This document shows positions 1 through 11,310 of a DNA stretch of 64,000 bases, one piece after another (the stretch's first letter is position 1; every line of letters begins with the position of its first letter). The notes beneath the pieces are model-generated. The model ran no database searches, had not been told where the DNA came from, and saw only the letters and a list, made by a program, of their open reading frames with translations. The DNA comes from Fontimonas thermophila. GTDB lineage: Bacteria; Pseudomonadota; Gammaproteobacteria; Nevskiales; Nevskiaceae. The stretch spans positions 1 to 64,000 of the forward strand of contig NZ_FOOC01000003.1 in assembly GCF_900113085.1 (NCBI RefSeq). The letters are read 5' to 3'. Position numbers and translations under genes: made by a program.

Positions 1-1
1 A

Positions 2-409
2 TTCACGGATCGCTTCATCACACGGGGAGAGCGTACGCCGACCGGCAGGCATCAGTTCGATCAGCTCTGCGAGGAGCTAGGCATTGAGCATCGCCTGACC
101 CGCCCAAAACACCCGCAGACCAACGGCATGGTTGAACGCTTCAACGGGCGCATCGCCGACATCCTGCGCACCCATCACTTCCATTCCGGCGAAGAACTTG
201 AGGCCACCATCCTGCGGTATGTCTGGCTGTACAATCACCAACTGCCACAGAAAGCCTTGGGGCATGTCAGCCCCATCCAGGCCATGAAACAATGGCAGCG
301 ATCACACCCCGAACTGTTCAACAGACGTGTTACCAATCAGCCGGGACACGACACATACTCTCCAATTGGATCGTGGTTGCCAGAACGTCTTCTGGTGCGC
401 CCATCATAA
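2..409 (+). CDS. IS481-type transposase, C-terminal part (runs in from the left edge)
   Basis: This is the tail of a DDE transposase or integrase-core protein, which would cut and join insertion-sequence ends. The frame is already open at base 2. It carries the signature around residue 40, TNGMVERFNGRI, where the Glu is the third acidic catalytic residue, followed by the RYVWLYNHQLPQ block typical of IS481-family transposases. The N-terminal helix-turn-helix and first catalytic Asp lie outside the window. Family members usually end soon after a GCDS/GHDT-like motif. Here the frame runs about 16 residues past GHDT, so the element's end may be altered. I could not identify a terminal inverted repeat. 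Confidence 0.8.
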   Translation, partial: FTDRFITRGERTPTGRHQFDQLCEELGIEHRLTRPKHPQTNGMVERFNGRIADILRTHHFHSGEELEATILRYVWLYNHQLPQKALGHVSPIQAMKQWQRSHPELFNRRVTNQPGHDTYSPIGSWLPERLLVRPS

Positions 410-520
410 GCAGGCTTCGTGCCATCCGGCCAGATCCGCGTTTGGCCTTGGATCGAACAAGGGATGGGGGTGTGGATATCGCGGGGGCTGACGCGATCCG
501 CCTGAAAAAATGTGTCAGTC

Positions 521-3248
<2,728 letters not shown>

Positions 3249-3312
3249 CCATGCCTTCCAAGGTACGACGGTGTGAGCACGACGGCGATCAGTCCATCGA
3301 TGGGGCCGAGCG

Positions 3313-3825
3313 ATGATGCGTGCGCTCGTCATCGGGCTGGTAGCCACGCTCGCCGGCTGTGGCTTTCATCTCGCCGGCATGCGACCGCTGCCAGAGGCCT
3401 TGCGCACGGTCTATATCGAGGTCGTCGCGCCCTACCGGGTCGTGCAGCCGCCGCTGGAGACGGCGCTGCGCGCCGGGTTGCAACGGCGGGGCGCGCAAGT
3501 ACGCGGCAGCAGCGATGCCGGTACGACGGTGATCCGTCTCAGCGGGCTCGACGAAAGACGCGAGGTCCTCTCGATCGGACGCGACGGCAAGGCGCTTGAG
3601 TTCCGGCTGGTGACGCAGGTGGATTATCAGGTGCTGCGCGATGGCCAGATGCTGGTGGAGCCGGGCAGTCTGCGCATGACGCGCGACTATAGCTTTCAGC
3701 CCACGCAGGTGCTCGCCAAGGAGGCTGAGGAAGCGCGCCTGCGCGAGTTCATCCAGGCCGAGATGGCGGAACTGATCCTGCTGCGGCTTGAAGCCCAACT
3801 CGGGCATCGGGTGCCGGCGTCTTGA
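3313..3825 (+). CDS. lptE: LPS-assembly lipoprotein LptE
   Basis: Outer-membrane lipoprotein that plugs the LptD barrel during lipopolysaccharide export. The 170 residues begin with a short lipoprotein signal peptide ending in a lipobox (LAGC, Cys16), followed by GFHLAGMRPLP, typical of the family. The position directly after leuS supports the call. holA, which commonly follows lptE, is absent: the next gene is glcF on the opposite strand, 23 bases away and convergent. Two adjacent ATGs (3313 and 3316) could start the protein. Confidence 0.93.
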   Translation: MMRALVIGLVATLAGCGFHLAGMRPLPEALRTVYIEVVAPYRVVQPPLETALRAGLQRRGAQVRGSSDAGTTVIRLSGLDERREVLSIGRDGKALEFRLVTQVDYQVLRDGQMLVEPGSLRMTRDYSFQPTQVLAKEAEEARLREFIQAEMAELILLRLEAQLGHRVPAS

Positions 3826-3848
3826 GATCGCGCGGGTCCGGATTTTCT

Positions 3849-5093
3849 TCAGTCCTCCGGTAGCTGGCGTGCGACCAGCGTCGCCGGATGCAGGACTTCC
3901 GGGGCTGGGCCGGCGTGTCGGCGCAGTCCGCCGGCGAGGTGTAGCGAGCAGCCGATGTTGGTGCTGATGATGTAATCGGGCCGCAGGCGCGCGACGGCGG
4001 CGAGCTTGCGCTCCAGCAGCGCATCGGCCATCTGTGCCTGGGTCACGAAATACAGCCCCGCCGCGCCGCAGCAGCGCTGCGCCGGATCCAGATCGACGAG
4101 TTCGATCCCGGGAATTTTTCTGAGTAGCGTGTAGATCTGCTCGGCACCGCCGAGCACGTTGCGCTGTGTGCACGGCAGATGCACGGCCACGCGTGCGCGC
4201 AGCGGGCGCAGGTGCAGTTCCGGCGGCCAGCGCGCGAGCAGCGCCGCGCACACATCTTCCAGGCGATCGGCGAAGCGCTGTGCCGGCGCCGAGCCAGGCA
4301 GCAGAAGCGGGTAATCGACCAGCGTCGCGCCACAACCGCTCGCACTGTGCACGATCGACTGCGCGTCGGCGAACGCGTGCAGATTGCGCTCGGCATTACG
4401 ACGGGCCGCATCCGGCAGCCCGCCGTGCGCGTGGATCGCACCGCAGCAGGTCTGCCCGGCAGGACGTTCGACACGATACCCGAAGCGCTCGAACAGACGC
4501 TGGACCGCGCTCAGGGTTTGCGTATCGACGAGGCGGCCGACGCAGCCGGTGAACAGGCTCACCCGACCGCGCAGGTGACGGGATGGCGGTCGCGCCGGCG
4601 CGCGGCGCGGCGTTCGCGGCGGCAGCAGGGATTCCAGCCGCGCCAACCGACCGCGGCCGAGCATCCCGCTGCGGCGCACGAGGTGCTGTGCTCCGCTGGC
4701 ACGGTACAGCCAGAGCAGCGCATCGAGGATGCGCAAGACGGTATTGGATGACAGCAGGGCGCCGATCAGACGGACCAGACGCGTGCGCTGGGGTCGCTGC
4801 GCGGCCATCCACGCGCGGCCTTCGTCGATCAGCCGGCCATACGGCACCTGTGCCGGGCACACACGTTCGCAGGCACGGCAGGCGAGACAGCCGTCGAGAT
4901 GGGACTCGAGACTATCCGTGAGCGGCAATGCGCCGGTCGCCAGGCCCTGGATCAGGGCGATGCGGCCGCGCGGCGAATCGCCCTCGTGGCGTGTCTGCGC
5001 ATAGGTGGGGCAATGCGGCAGACACAGTCCGCATTTCACGCACAAATCCGCGTTGGCGAGCAGCGAGCGGTGTGCGGCGGGAGAGGTCGTCAT
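3849..5093 (-). CDS. glcF: Glycolate oxidase iron-sulfur subunit (GlcF-like)
   Basis: Iron-sulfur electron-transfer subunit expected to pass electrons from a flavin subunit (GlcD/GlcE) oxidising glycolate or a related 2-hydroxy acid. Two 4Fe-4S motifs are visible: Cys18/21/24/28 and Cys69/72/75/79. Two CCG domains follow with their CCGA signatures. Length 414 fits GlcF. The catalytic flavin partner genes are not next to it here, so the exact substrate is inferred. It is convergent with lptE and divergent from the decayed gene at 5197. Possible relatives are the lactate-oxidation protein LutA and other two-CCG proteins. Confidence 0.85.
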   Translation of the reverse strand: MTTSPAAHRSLLANADLCVKCGLCLPHCPTYAQTRHEGDSPRGRIALIQGLATGALPLTDSLESHLDGCLACRACERVCPAQVPYGRLIDEGRAWMAAQRPQRTRLVRLIGALLSSNTVLRILDALLWLYRASGAQHLVRRSGMLGRGRLARLESLLPPRTPRRAPARPPSRHLRGRVSLFTGCVGRLVDTQTLSAVQRLFERFGYRVERPAGQTCCGAIHAHGGLPDAARRNAERNLHAFADAQSIVHSASGCGATLVDYPLLLPGSAPAQRFADRLEDVCAALLARWPPELHLRPLRARVAVHLPCTQRNVLGGAEQIYTLLRKIPGIELVDLDPAQRCCGAAGLYFVTQAQMADALLERKLAAVARLRPDYIISTNIGCSLHLAGGLRRHAGPAPEVLHPATLVARQLPED

Positions 5094-5196
5094 CGCCGCC
5101 TATGATACTGTGCGCGTGCTTGTGCGATCGTCCCGGGTGCGCAGGCATTGCGCGCCGCCACGGATTTTCCCGCACCTCCTGCCCGGGACCCCGCTC

Positions 5197-5890
5197 ATGC
5201 TGCGTCATTGCGGCTGTTTTTTTGTTGTCGTGGCTTGCGATGTCTGGTTCCGGCGTACTGGTCGGGCGAGACCGGCATCGGTTATTTCGCCACCACCGGC
5301 AACACGGCGACCGAGTCGCTCAACGGCAAGCTCGCGCTCGTTTATGACGCCGCTTGCTGGAAGAACGCGCTGCACTTGCAGGGCGTTCATACGACGGATC
5401 AGGGCGAAACCTCGGCGTAACGCTATACCGCGACCGACAAGCTCGACAGGCGCAGCGATCTCTTCGCCGCAGTGGATTGGGAAAAGGACTCGTCCGCGGG
5501 CATCCGCGAGCGGATGTCGGCGGCGGTCGGTTATGGGCGCCGGGTGCTCGTCGGGGCGGGCACGCACCGAATCTTGCGATCGGCGCCGGTGCGCGCCGGA
5601 CCCGGGCGAACGTCACCGGCGAGCAGGCCGACGAATTCGTGTTCCGCGGCCCGGCGGAGTACGGCTGGACGCTGTCGCCGACCAGCCAGTTCGAGCAGTC
5701 GCTCAAGATCGAATCCGGGGCGGCTAATACGTCCGCCGAATCGGCCAGCGCGTTCAAGCTGGCCATCGTCGGCAATCTGTTCGCAACGCTGTTATACACG
5801 GTCAAGCACAATACCGACGTGCCTGCCGGCACCGAGCGTACCGACACCTTCAGTGCCGTCAACCCGTCCTATAGCTTCGGTAAACCATGA
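5197..5890 (+). pseudogene. Decayed DUF481 (YdiY-like) outer-membrane protein gene
   Basis: Conceptual pieces in different frames resemble the DUF481 family of predicted outer-membrane barrels. A signal-peptide-like start at 5197 changes frame at the poly-T run near 5218 and again near 5250 before WSGETGIGYFATTGNT. That frame is cut by a TAA at 5418-5420, continues as RYTATDKLDRRSD, then shifts near 5570 to a frame ending NPSYSFGKP. Three probable frameshifts plus a stop argue against a functional gene, unless the sequence has several errors. The end overlaps the ferredoxin start by four bases (ATGA), so the two were probably cotranscribed. Confidence 0.7.
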
Positions 5891-6201
5891 GCTACTACCG
5901 TCACCACGTATTTTTCTGCTGCAACCAGCGCGCTCCGGGTGAGCGGACCTGTTGCAACGACAAGGGCGCGACGCGCGTGCGCGACTATGCCAAGCAGCGC
6001 GTCAAAGAGCTCGGCTTGAGTGGCCCCGGGCAGGTGCGTATCAATCAGGCCGGCTGTCTTGATCGCTGCGAACAGGGGCCGTGCATCGTCGTCTATCCGG
6101 AGGGTGTCTGGTACACCTATGTCGACGAGGACGACATCGACGAAATCATCGAGCGTCACCTGCAGCAGGGCGAGATCGTCGAGCGCCTGCGCATCCGCTA
6201 G
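5887..6201 (+). CDS. Thioredoxin-like [2Fe-2S] ferredoxin
   Basis: Small soluble electron-transfer protein of 104 residues. Cysteines at 11, 12, 22 and 23 and the later AGCLDRCEQGPC block (Cys57, 61, 66) fit the thioredoxin-fold 2Fe-2S group (COG3411), which uses four of them to bind the cluster. The ATG lies in the TGA of the decayed DUF481 gene, suggesting translational coupling when that gene was intact. It converges on mltF with a 24-base gap. Redox partners cannot be deduced from the neighbours. Confidence 0.88.
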   Translation: MSYYRHHVFFCCNQRAPGERTCCNDKGATRVRDYAKQRVKELGLSGPGQVRINQAGCLDRCEQGPCIVVYPEGVWYTYVDEDDIDEIIERHLQQGEIVERLRIR

Positions 6202-6225
6202 CGGGGGTGCCGCTTAGCCGAATGG

Positions 6226-7713
6226 TCAGAGGATCGGCGAGTCGATTTTCAGCGGATCTTTCTCGCGCTTGTCCTTGGGCGGCTCGACAGGCTGCGGCGA
6301 TGGTTCGGCGGCCATCGCGGGAATGCCGGTCATCCACACGAGCATGTCGTAATAAGTGCGCACGTTGCCGACATAGATGCGCGCCTGGTGGCCACGCGCA
6401 TAACCGTATTTCGTGCGGCTGTGCCATTTGTACTGCGTCAGCAGCGGCAGGCGCTCGCGCACGTCGAGCCAGCGGTTGGGGTCGCCGCCCAGCTCGCGCG
6501 TCAGCTCGCGGGCGTCGAGCAGATGGCCATAGCCCATGTTGTAGGCCGCGAGCGCAAGCCAGGTGCGGTCGGGCTCGGTGATCTCCGGCGGCAGTTTGTC
6601 GAGGAGCTGGCGGAAGTAGCGGGCACCACCGAGAATGCTTTGCGTCGGATCTTCGCGGTCGATTGCGAGCAGCGCCGCGGTGGCCGCAGTCAGCTGCATG
6701 ATGCCGCGCACGCCCGTCGGGCTGGTGGCATCGGCGTCCCAATGCGATTCCTGATAGCCGATCGCCGCCAGCAGCCGCCAGTCCAGGCCGGTTTGTGACG
6801 CCGCGTGCTCGAACGCCTGCCGGTAGCGCGGCAGGCGTGTTTGCACGTGTGTCGCCAGCGTCATCACGCCATAGTCATCGACGTGTTCCACATGGCCGTA
6901 GTAGCGGTCGTGCAGCCGCGCCAGCTCGGCCTCGCCGATCTCTTCGAGATAGCGTTCCGCGGCGTCGAGCAGGCTGCGATCGCGGTCCGCCGGAAAGGCC
7001 CAGGCGAGCGGCTGCGCGTCCCCGACCGGGAAGGCCACGCGTAGCTCGGGGTAATAGCGTTGGTTGAGCGCGATGAGATCGGAATTGGCGATGGTGTAGT
7101 CGATCTCGCCGCTGGCGACGGCGAGTAGCAGCTCTTCGGATTCGGCGTCGGCGGTTTCTTCCCAGGCCAGCTGCGGATAGCGTTCCGCCTTGAGCTGGCG
7201 CAGGCGTTCGGCGTGCACGCCGCCGGCGATGATGCGCAACGTCCCGCGCAGGCTGCCCAGATCCTGTGGGCGGTCGCTGCCTTTGCGGTAAACGAGCATT
7301 GGGGTCACGGTTTGCACTGGACGTGTGAACCGCAGGTGGGCTTTGCGGCTTTCGCTCACGCCGATGCCTGCCGCGGCCAGGTGGGCGGTGCCGGAGCGGA
7401 CCATTTCCGTCGCCTCGGGGGGATTGGCGGCCAGACGCAACTCCAGCTCGACGCCGAGCCACTTCGCGAAACCGGCGACGAGGTCGTATTCGAAACCGGC
7501 CGGTTCACCGGCGGGGCCGATGTAGTAGGTCGTGGGGCTGTTGACGGTGGCCACGCGCAGAACCCCGAGGGTGCGCACTTCCTCGAGCAGCGATGGCCGC
7601 GGTGAACAGGTCGAGATCAGGGTCAACCAGGCACCGACGAGCAGCAGCGGGCCGAGCCGCATCAGGCGGCCCAGCAGCGGGAGCACGGAGGTAGGCGTGG
7701 CGGACGTCTTCAT
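6226..7713 (-). CDS. mltF: Membrane-bound lytic murein transglycosylase F
   Basis: Cleaves the MurNAc-GlcNAc bond of peptidoglycan to give 1,6-anhydromuropeptides at the cell envelope. The 495 residues start with a membrane-anchor or signal segment (about 12-35). A periplasmic solute-binding-like domain (about 45-270) and a lytic transglycosylase domain (about 290-460) follow. The catalytic Glu is E322 in YQESHW; GVRGIMQLT and AAYNMGYGH are the other family motifs. This order is that of MltF. No Shine-Dalgarno sequence is evident before the ATG at 7713. Confidence 0.93.
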   Translation of the reverse strand: MKTSATPTSVLPLLGRLMRLGPLLLVGAWLTLISTCSPRPSLLEEVRTLGVLRVATVNSPTTYYIGPAGEPAGFEYDLVAGFAKWLGVELELRLAANPPEATEMVRSGTAHLAAAGIGVSESRKAHLRFTRPVQTVTPMLVYRKGSDRPQDLGSLRGTLRIIAGGVHAERLRQLKAERYPQLAWEETADAESEELLLAVASGEIDYTIANSDLIALNQRYYPELRVAFPVGDAQPLAWAFPADRDRSLLDAAERYLEEIGEAELARLHDRYYGHVEHVDDYGVMTLATHVQTRLPRYRQAFEHAASQTGLDWRLLAAIGYQESHWDADATSPTGVRGIMQLTAATAALLAIDREDPTQSILGGARYFRQLLDKLPPEITEPDRTWLALAAYNMGYGHLLDARELTRELGGDPNRWLDVRERLPLLTQYKWHSRTKYGYARGHQARIYVGNVRTYYDMLVWMTGIPAMAAEPSPQPVEPPKDKREKDPLKIDSPIL

Positions 7714-7852
7714 TTAGAATGCGCGCCCTGCATCGGCAGGGTCATGGACCACACGCTAGCACACCGGGTTTCCCGGCCTTGTGGCAGGCCCGCACGGCCG
7801 CTTCCATCCGTTTCGGGTGGCGGCGCTCCAGCCAGTCCGATGCGCCCCTCCC

Positions 7853-7942
<90 letters not shown>

Positions 7943-7948
7943 AGTGCA

Positions 7949-7981
7949 GGCAAAAGACCGACGAAGCGTCGGTCTTTTGCC
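7949..7981 (+). terminator. Rho-independent terminator after tRNA-Ser
   Basis: A perfect 15-bp stem (GGCAAAAGACCGACG paired with its complement) with a three-base AAG loop. The 3' arm contains a T4 stretch. It sits immediately after the tRNA-Ser gene. Confidence 0.85.
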
Positions 7982-8085
7982 GTGTGTCTGCCGGCGCGCA
8001 CTGCGGCGGCTAGCCGGCCACGAGCCCTGCAGATCTTGCGTGCCCGGCGCTGCCGGCCGTGCCGACGACCCATGCGCCGGTGGGG

Positions 8086-8847
8086 TCATCGGGGTGGCAT
8101 CCGCAGCGCGCCGTCGAGGCGGATGGTTTCGCCGTTGAGCATGGGGTTGGCGACGATGCTCAACACCATCTGTGCGTACTCTTGCGGCTTGCCGAGACGG
8201 CTGGGGAAGGGCACCTGTTTGGCCAGGGATTCCTGCACCTCTTTTGGCAGGGTGGCCATCATCGGTGTCCAGAAAATGCCGGGCGCGATGGTGACCACGC
8301 GGATGCCCAAGGGTGCGAGGTCGCGCGCGATCGGCAGGGTCATGCCGACCACACCGCCCTTGGACGCCGAATACGCGGCCTGACCGATCTGGCCGTCGAA
8401 GGCCGCCACCGACGCGGTGTTGATGATGACGCCGCGTTCCTCGCCGAGCGGCGGTGCCTGGGACAGCCGTGCAGCCATCTGGGCGATGCAGTTGAAGGTC
8501 CCGATCAGATTGACTTCGACGACCTTGCGGAACGCATCCAGCGGATGGGGGGCTGATTCGCGGCCGACGGTCTTCATGCCGATGGCGATACCGGCGCAGT
8601 TGACCAGCACGCGTGCAACGCCATGGGCGGCTTGCGCTTCGGCGACCGCCTGGGCGACCCCGGCTTCGTCGGTGACGTTGACCTTGGCGAAACGGCCTCC
8701 GATCTTGGCGGCCTGGGCGCGCCCCAATTCCTCGTTCATGTCGAAGAGCGTCACGCGCGCGCCGTGCGCGGCGAGCAGCTCCGCAGTCGCCGCTCCCAGA
8801 CCGGAGGCCCCGCCGGTGACGATTGCACCTACGCCGTTGAGTTCCAT
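8086..8847 (-). CDS. Short-chain dehydrogenase, 3-hydroxyacyl-CoA dehydrogenase type 2-like
   Basis: NAD(P)-dependent oxidoreductase with a Rossmann fold. The cofactor motif TGGASGLG is near residue 12, NCAGI near 90, and the catalytic Ser and YSASK (Tyr/Lys) near 150-165. The overall pattern is closest to the HSD10/3-hydroxyacyl-CoA dehydrogenase group, which acts in fatty-acid or branched-chain acyl-CoA oxidation. Start [12 protein letters not shown] at 8847 is preferred over an upstream ATG because the family begins just before the Rossmann strand and a GGGAG lies about 11 bases upstream. Its location beside alkane-oxidation genes fits acyl-CoA metabolism; this is inference. Confidence 0.85.
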   Translation of the reverse strand: MELNGVGAIVTGGASGLGAATAELLAAHGARVTLFDMNEELGRAQAAKIGGRFAKVNVTDEAGVAQAVAEAQAAHGVARVLVNCAGIAIGMKTVGRESAPHPLDAFRKVVEVNLIGTFNCIAQMAARLSQAPPLGEERGVIINTASVAAFDGQIGQAAYSASKGGVVGMTLPIARDLAPLGIRVVTIAPGIFWTPMMATLPKEVQESLAKQVPFPSRLGKPQEYAQMVLSIVANPMLNGETIRLDGALRMPPR

Positions 8848-9021
8848 GAATCTCTTGCTCCCGTTCGACGAATGAGATGGCCCGCGCATGCCGCGACGTT
8901 CTCACGCCGGTAGCGTCCGCTGGGCCTTTGGCACTATGCCATGCGCGCGGTGTTCACGCTGCCGTGGCGGGGCATGGAGTGGCGCAAGCCCGTTCGCGTG
9001 ATGTGGGCCGTTTGCTGCGGC

Positions 9022-11154
9022 TCATATCAGCCCCCACCGGGCGAGCTGCATTTTCACCAGCAGCCGCAGGTAGTTCCAGAGCGCGCCGAGCTGGGCGGCG
9101 AACGAAGGCTCATAACGTGCGCGTTCGCGGATGTAATGGCGCAGGGCTTCGAGGTCCTGATCGCTCAGCTCCGGGAAGGCCGGCATACCGCGGTTTTCGA
9201 GGGCACCGTCGCGGACGATGGCGGCGAAGGCCGACGCCGATAAAGGCACATGCGAGGCGCGCAGATCGGGGGCGTAGCCGCCGGCGACGACGGCGGTGCC
9301 ATGGCAGATCACGCAGTCCTTGTACACATGCTTGCCTCGCTCCGCGAGGGCGGGATCGACGATGAAGCTCGGATCATCGACCTTTTCAACCGTTGTTGAT
9401 GGCGGCGGCGATGGCGGCAGTTGCGCATGCCCGTCAAGCGCAAAGGTCAGGACGCGGCGCGGATAGGCGCGGCCAACCCAACCGTGCTGCGCCGACAGTG
9501 AGCCGAGCAGCATCGGCGCACCGGCCCAGCCCGCGAGGATGGTCACGTACTGCCTGCCATCGACCGCATAGGTGGCGGGCGGCGCCTGCGTGCCGACGCC
9601 CATGTCGTAACTCCAGAGTTCGGCTCCGGTATCGGCGTCGCGAGCGATAAAGCGGCCGTCCGCCTGGCCCTGGAACACGAGTCCGCCCCTCGTGACCAGC
9701 ACGCCGCCATTGGTCGCGCCCGGCGTCGGCACCCGCCAGGCGGCTTTCTGTGTGACCGGATTCCAGGCAAGCAGCGCGCTGGTGCCCGCGGTCTTGGGGA
9801 TGTCGTCGAAGAAGCCGCGCAGCCCCAAGACGTCGTTCGGCGTCATCTGCCAGGTTTTCGGATCGCGGCCTTCGTCGTTGTAGTAGCCGGCCATCTCGCG
9901 TACGGGGATGTAGGTCAGCCCGGTATCCGGGCTGTAGGCCATCGGATGCCAGTTGTGCACACCACCGGAACCAGGCCAGATCAGCGCCTCGCCGTTTTCG
10001 TAGCGCGCGCCGCGGATCTCGACCGGACGGCCGGTTGCAAGATCGATGCGTTCCGCCCAGGTGACCTTGCCGATTTTCTCCGCCGAGATCAGCTTGCCGG
10101 TCTCGCGGTCGATCACGTAGAAAAAACCATTCTTCGGCGCATGCAGGATCACCTTGCGTGGCGCACCGTCGATCGCGATCGTCGCCAGCACCATGTCCAT
10201 CGACGAGTTGTAGTCCCAGCTCTCGCCCGGTGTGGTCTGGTAATGCCAGACGTATTCGCCGGTGTCGGCATCGAGGGCGACGACCGAGCACAGAAACAGG
10301 TTGTCGCCGCCGCCGGGCGAGCGCAGCTTGTGATTCCACGGCGAACCGTTGCCGGTGCCCAGATAGACGCGGTTGAACTCGGGGTCGTAGGTGATCGCAT
10401 TCCAGACGGTGCCGCCGCCACCGTATTTCCACCACTCGCCGGTCCAGGTCTTGGCGGCCATGGCCATGGCCGCGTTCTCGAAGCCGTCGGCGGGGTTGCC
10501 GGGGACGACGTACCAGCGCCAGAGCTGGGCGCCGGTGTTGGCGTCGTAAGCGGTCACATAGCCGCGCACGTGGCCGAAGTCGGCACCGCCGTGGCCGATG
10601 ATGATCTTGCCGTTGAAGGCACGCGGTGCGCCGGTGATGTAGCGGTTGTCGTCGGCTTCGGTGGTGAGCGTTTCCCAGACCAGTGCGCCAGTCTTGGCAT
10701 CGAGCGCGAACAGCCGGCCGTCCTGGGTGCCGGCATAGACCTTGCCGTCGTAATAGGTCATGCCGCGCGAGCCCCAGGCCATGCGCATCTTGCGGCCGCG
10801 CACCTTGGGGTCGTATTTCCACAGCAGCTCGCCGGTGACGGCGTTGACCGCGTGGATCACGCTGAAGCCGGCGGCGAAATACAGCACGCCATCGACCGCC
10901 ACCGGCTGCGTGGATACGTTCCAGACGTCGTTGAGCTCCAGTGACCAGGCCAGGCCCAGGCGACCGATGGTGCGTTTGTCGATCTGGTTGAGCGGGCTGT
11001 AACGCTGTTCATCGAAACCGCGGCCAAAAGCCGGCCAGTTGGCGCCGTCGTCGCGCAAGGCTGGGTCGGCGAGCACAGCCTGCGCCGCGCCCAATATCAT
11101 CGTCGATGCCAGTATGGTGCGGCCCAGCCGCGCGGCCGATCCGGTGCGTCCCAT
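9022..11154 (-). CDS. PQQ-dependent quinohemoprotein alcohol dehydrogenase
   Basis: Periplasmic dehydrogenase oxidising alcohols with pyrroloquinoline quinone and passing electrons to its own heme c. The 710 residues comprise a signal peptide ending near ALADP, an eight-bladed propeller with tryptophan-docking repeats, and a C-terminal cytochrome with CVICH (614-618) and axial Met657 in GMPAFP. The catalytic Asp is in ESWDYNS; the residue two places later is not Asp, so a calcium rather than lanthanide site is likely. Where relatives carry a vicinal Cys-Cys near PQQ, this protein reads KMRMAWGSRG. Start 11154 has AGGAGG six bases upstream. It lies downstream of alkB on the same strand and probably oxidises the alkanol product. 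Confidence 0.9.
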   Translation of the reverse strand: MGRTGSAARLGRTILASTMILGAAQAVLADPALRDDGANWPAFGRGFDEQRYSPLNQIDKRTIGRLGLAWSLELNDVWNVSTQPVAVDGVLYFAAGFSVIHAVNAVTGELLWKYDPKVRGRKMRMAWGSRGMTYYDGKVYAGTQDGRLFALDAKTGALVWETLTTEADDNRYITGAPRAFNGKIIIGHGGADFGHVRGYVTAYDANTGAQLWRWYVVPGNPADGFENAAMAMAAKTWTGEWWKYGGGGTVWNAITYDPEFNRVYLGTGNGSPWNHKLRSPGGGDNLFLCSVVALDADTGEYVWHYQTTPGESWDYNSSMDMVLATIAIDGAPRKVILHAPKNGFFYVIDRETGKLISAEKIGKVTWAERIDLATGRPVEIRGARYENGEALIWPGSGGVHNWHPMAYSPDTGLTYIPVREMAGYYNDEGRDPKTWQMTPNDVLGLRGFFDDIPKTAGTSALLAWNPVTQKAAWRVPTPGATNGGVLVTRGGLVFQGQADGRFIARDADTGAELWSYDMGVGTQAPPATYAVDGRQYVTILAGWAGAPMLLGSLSAQHGWVGRAYPRRVLTFALDGHAQLPPSPPPSTTVEKVDDPSFIVDPALAERGKHVYKDCVICHGTAVVAGGYAPDLRASHVPLSASAFAAIVRDGALENRGMPAFPELSDQDLEALRHYIRERARYEPSFAAQLGALWNYLRLLVKMQLARWGLI

Positions 11155-11310
11155 ATTGCCTCCTGGTGCGCGCAGCGCGCCCGTGCGGACCTGCGCTGTT
11201 TGCATTGTGGAGATCCATCGCGCGGCGACCATCGGCCGAATGCAGTAGCCCGCAGCAGCGCGCGACAGCCGCAAAGCCGCGGAGCCACTGCCGGGGGTGT
11301 GCGGCTGCCG

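Noticed and set aside
11266-11307. Inverted repeat CAGCCGCA/TGCGGCTG after alkB as terminator
   Set aside because: The loop is 26 bases long and no T-run follows on the coding strand.
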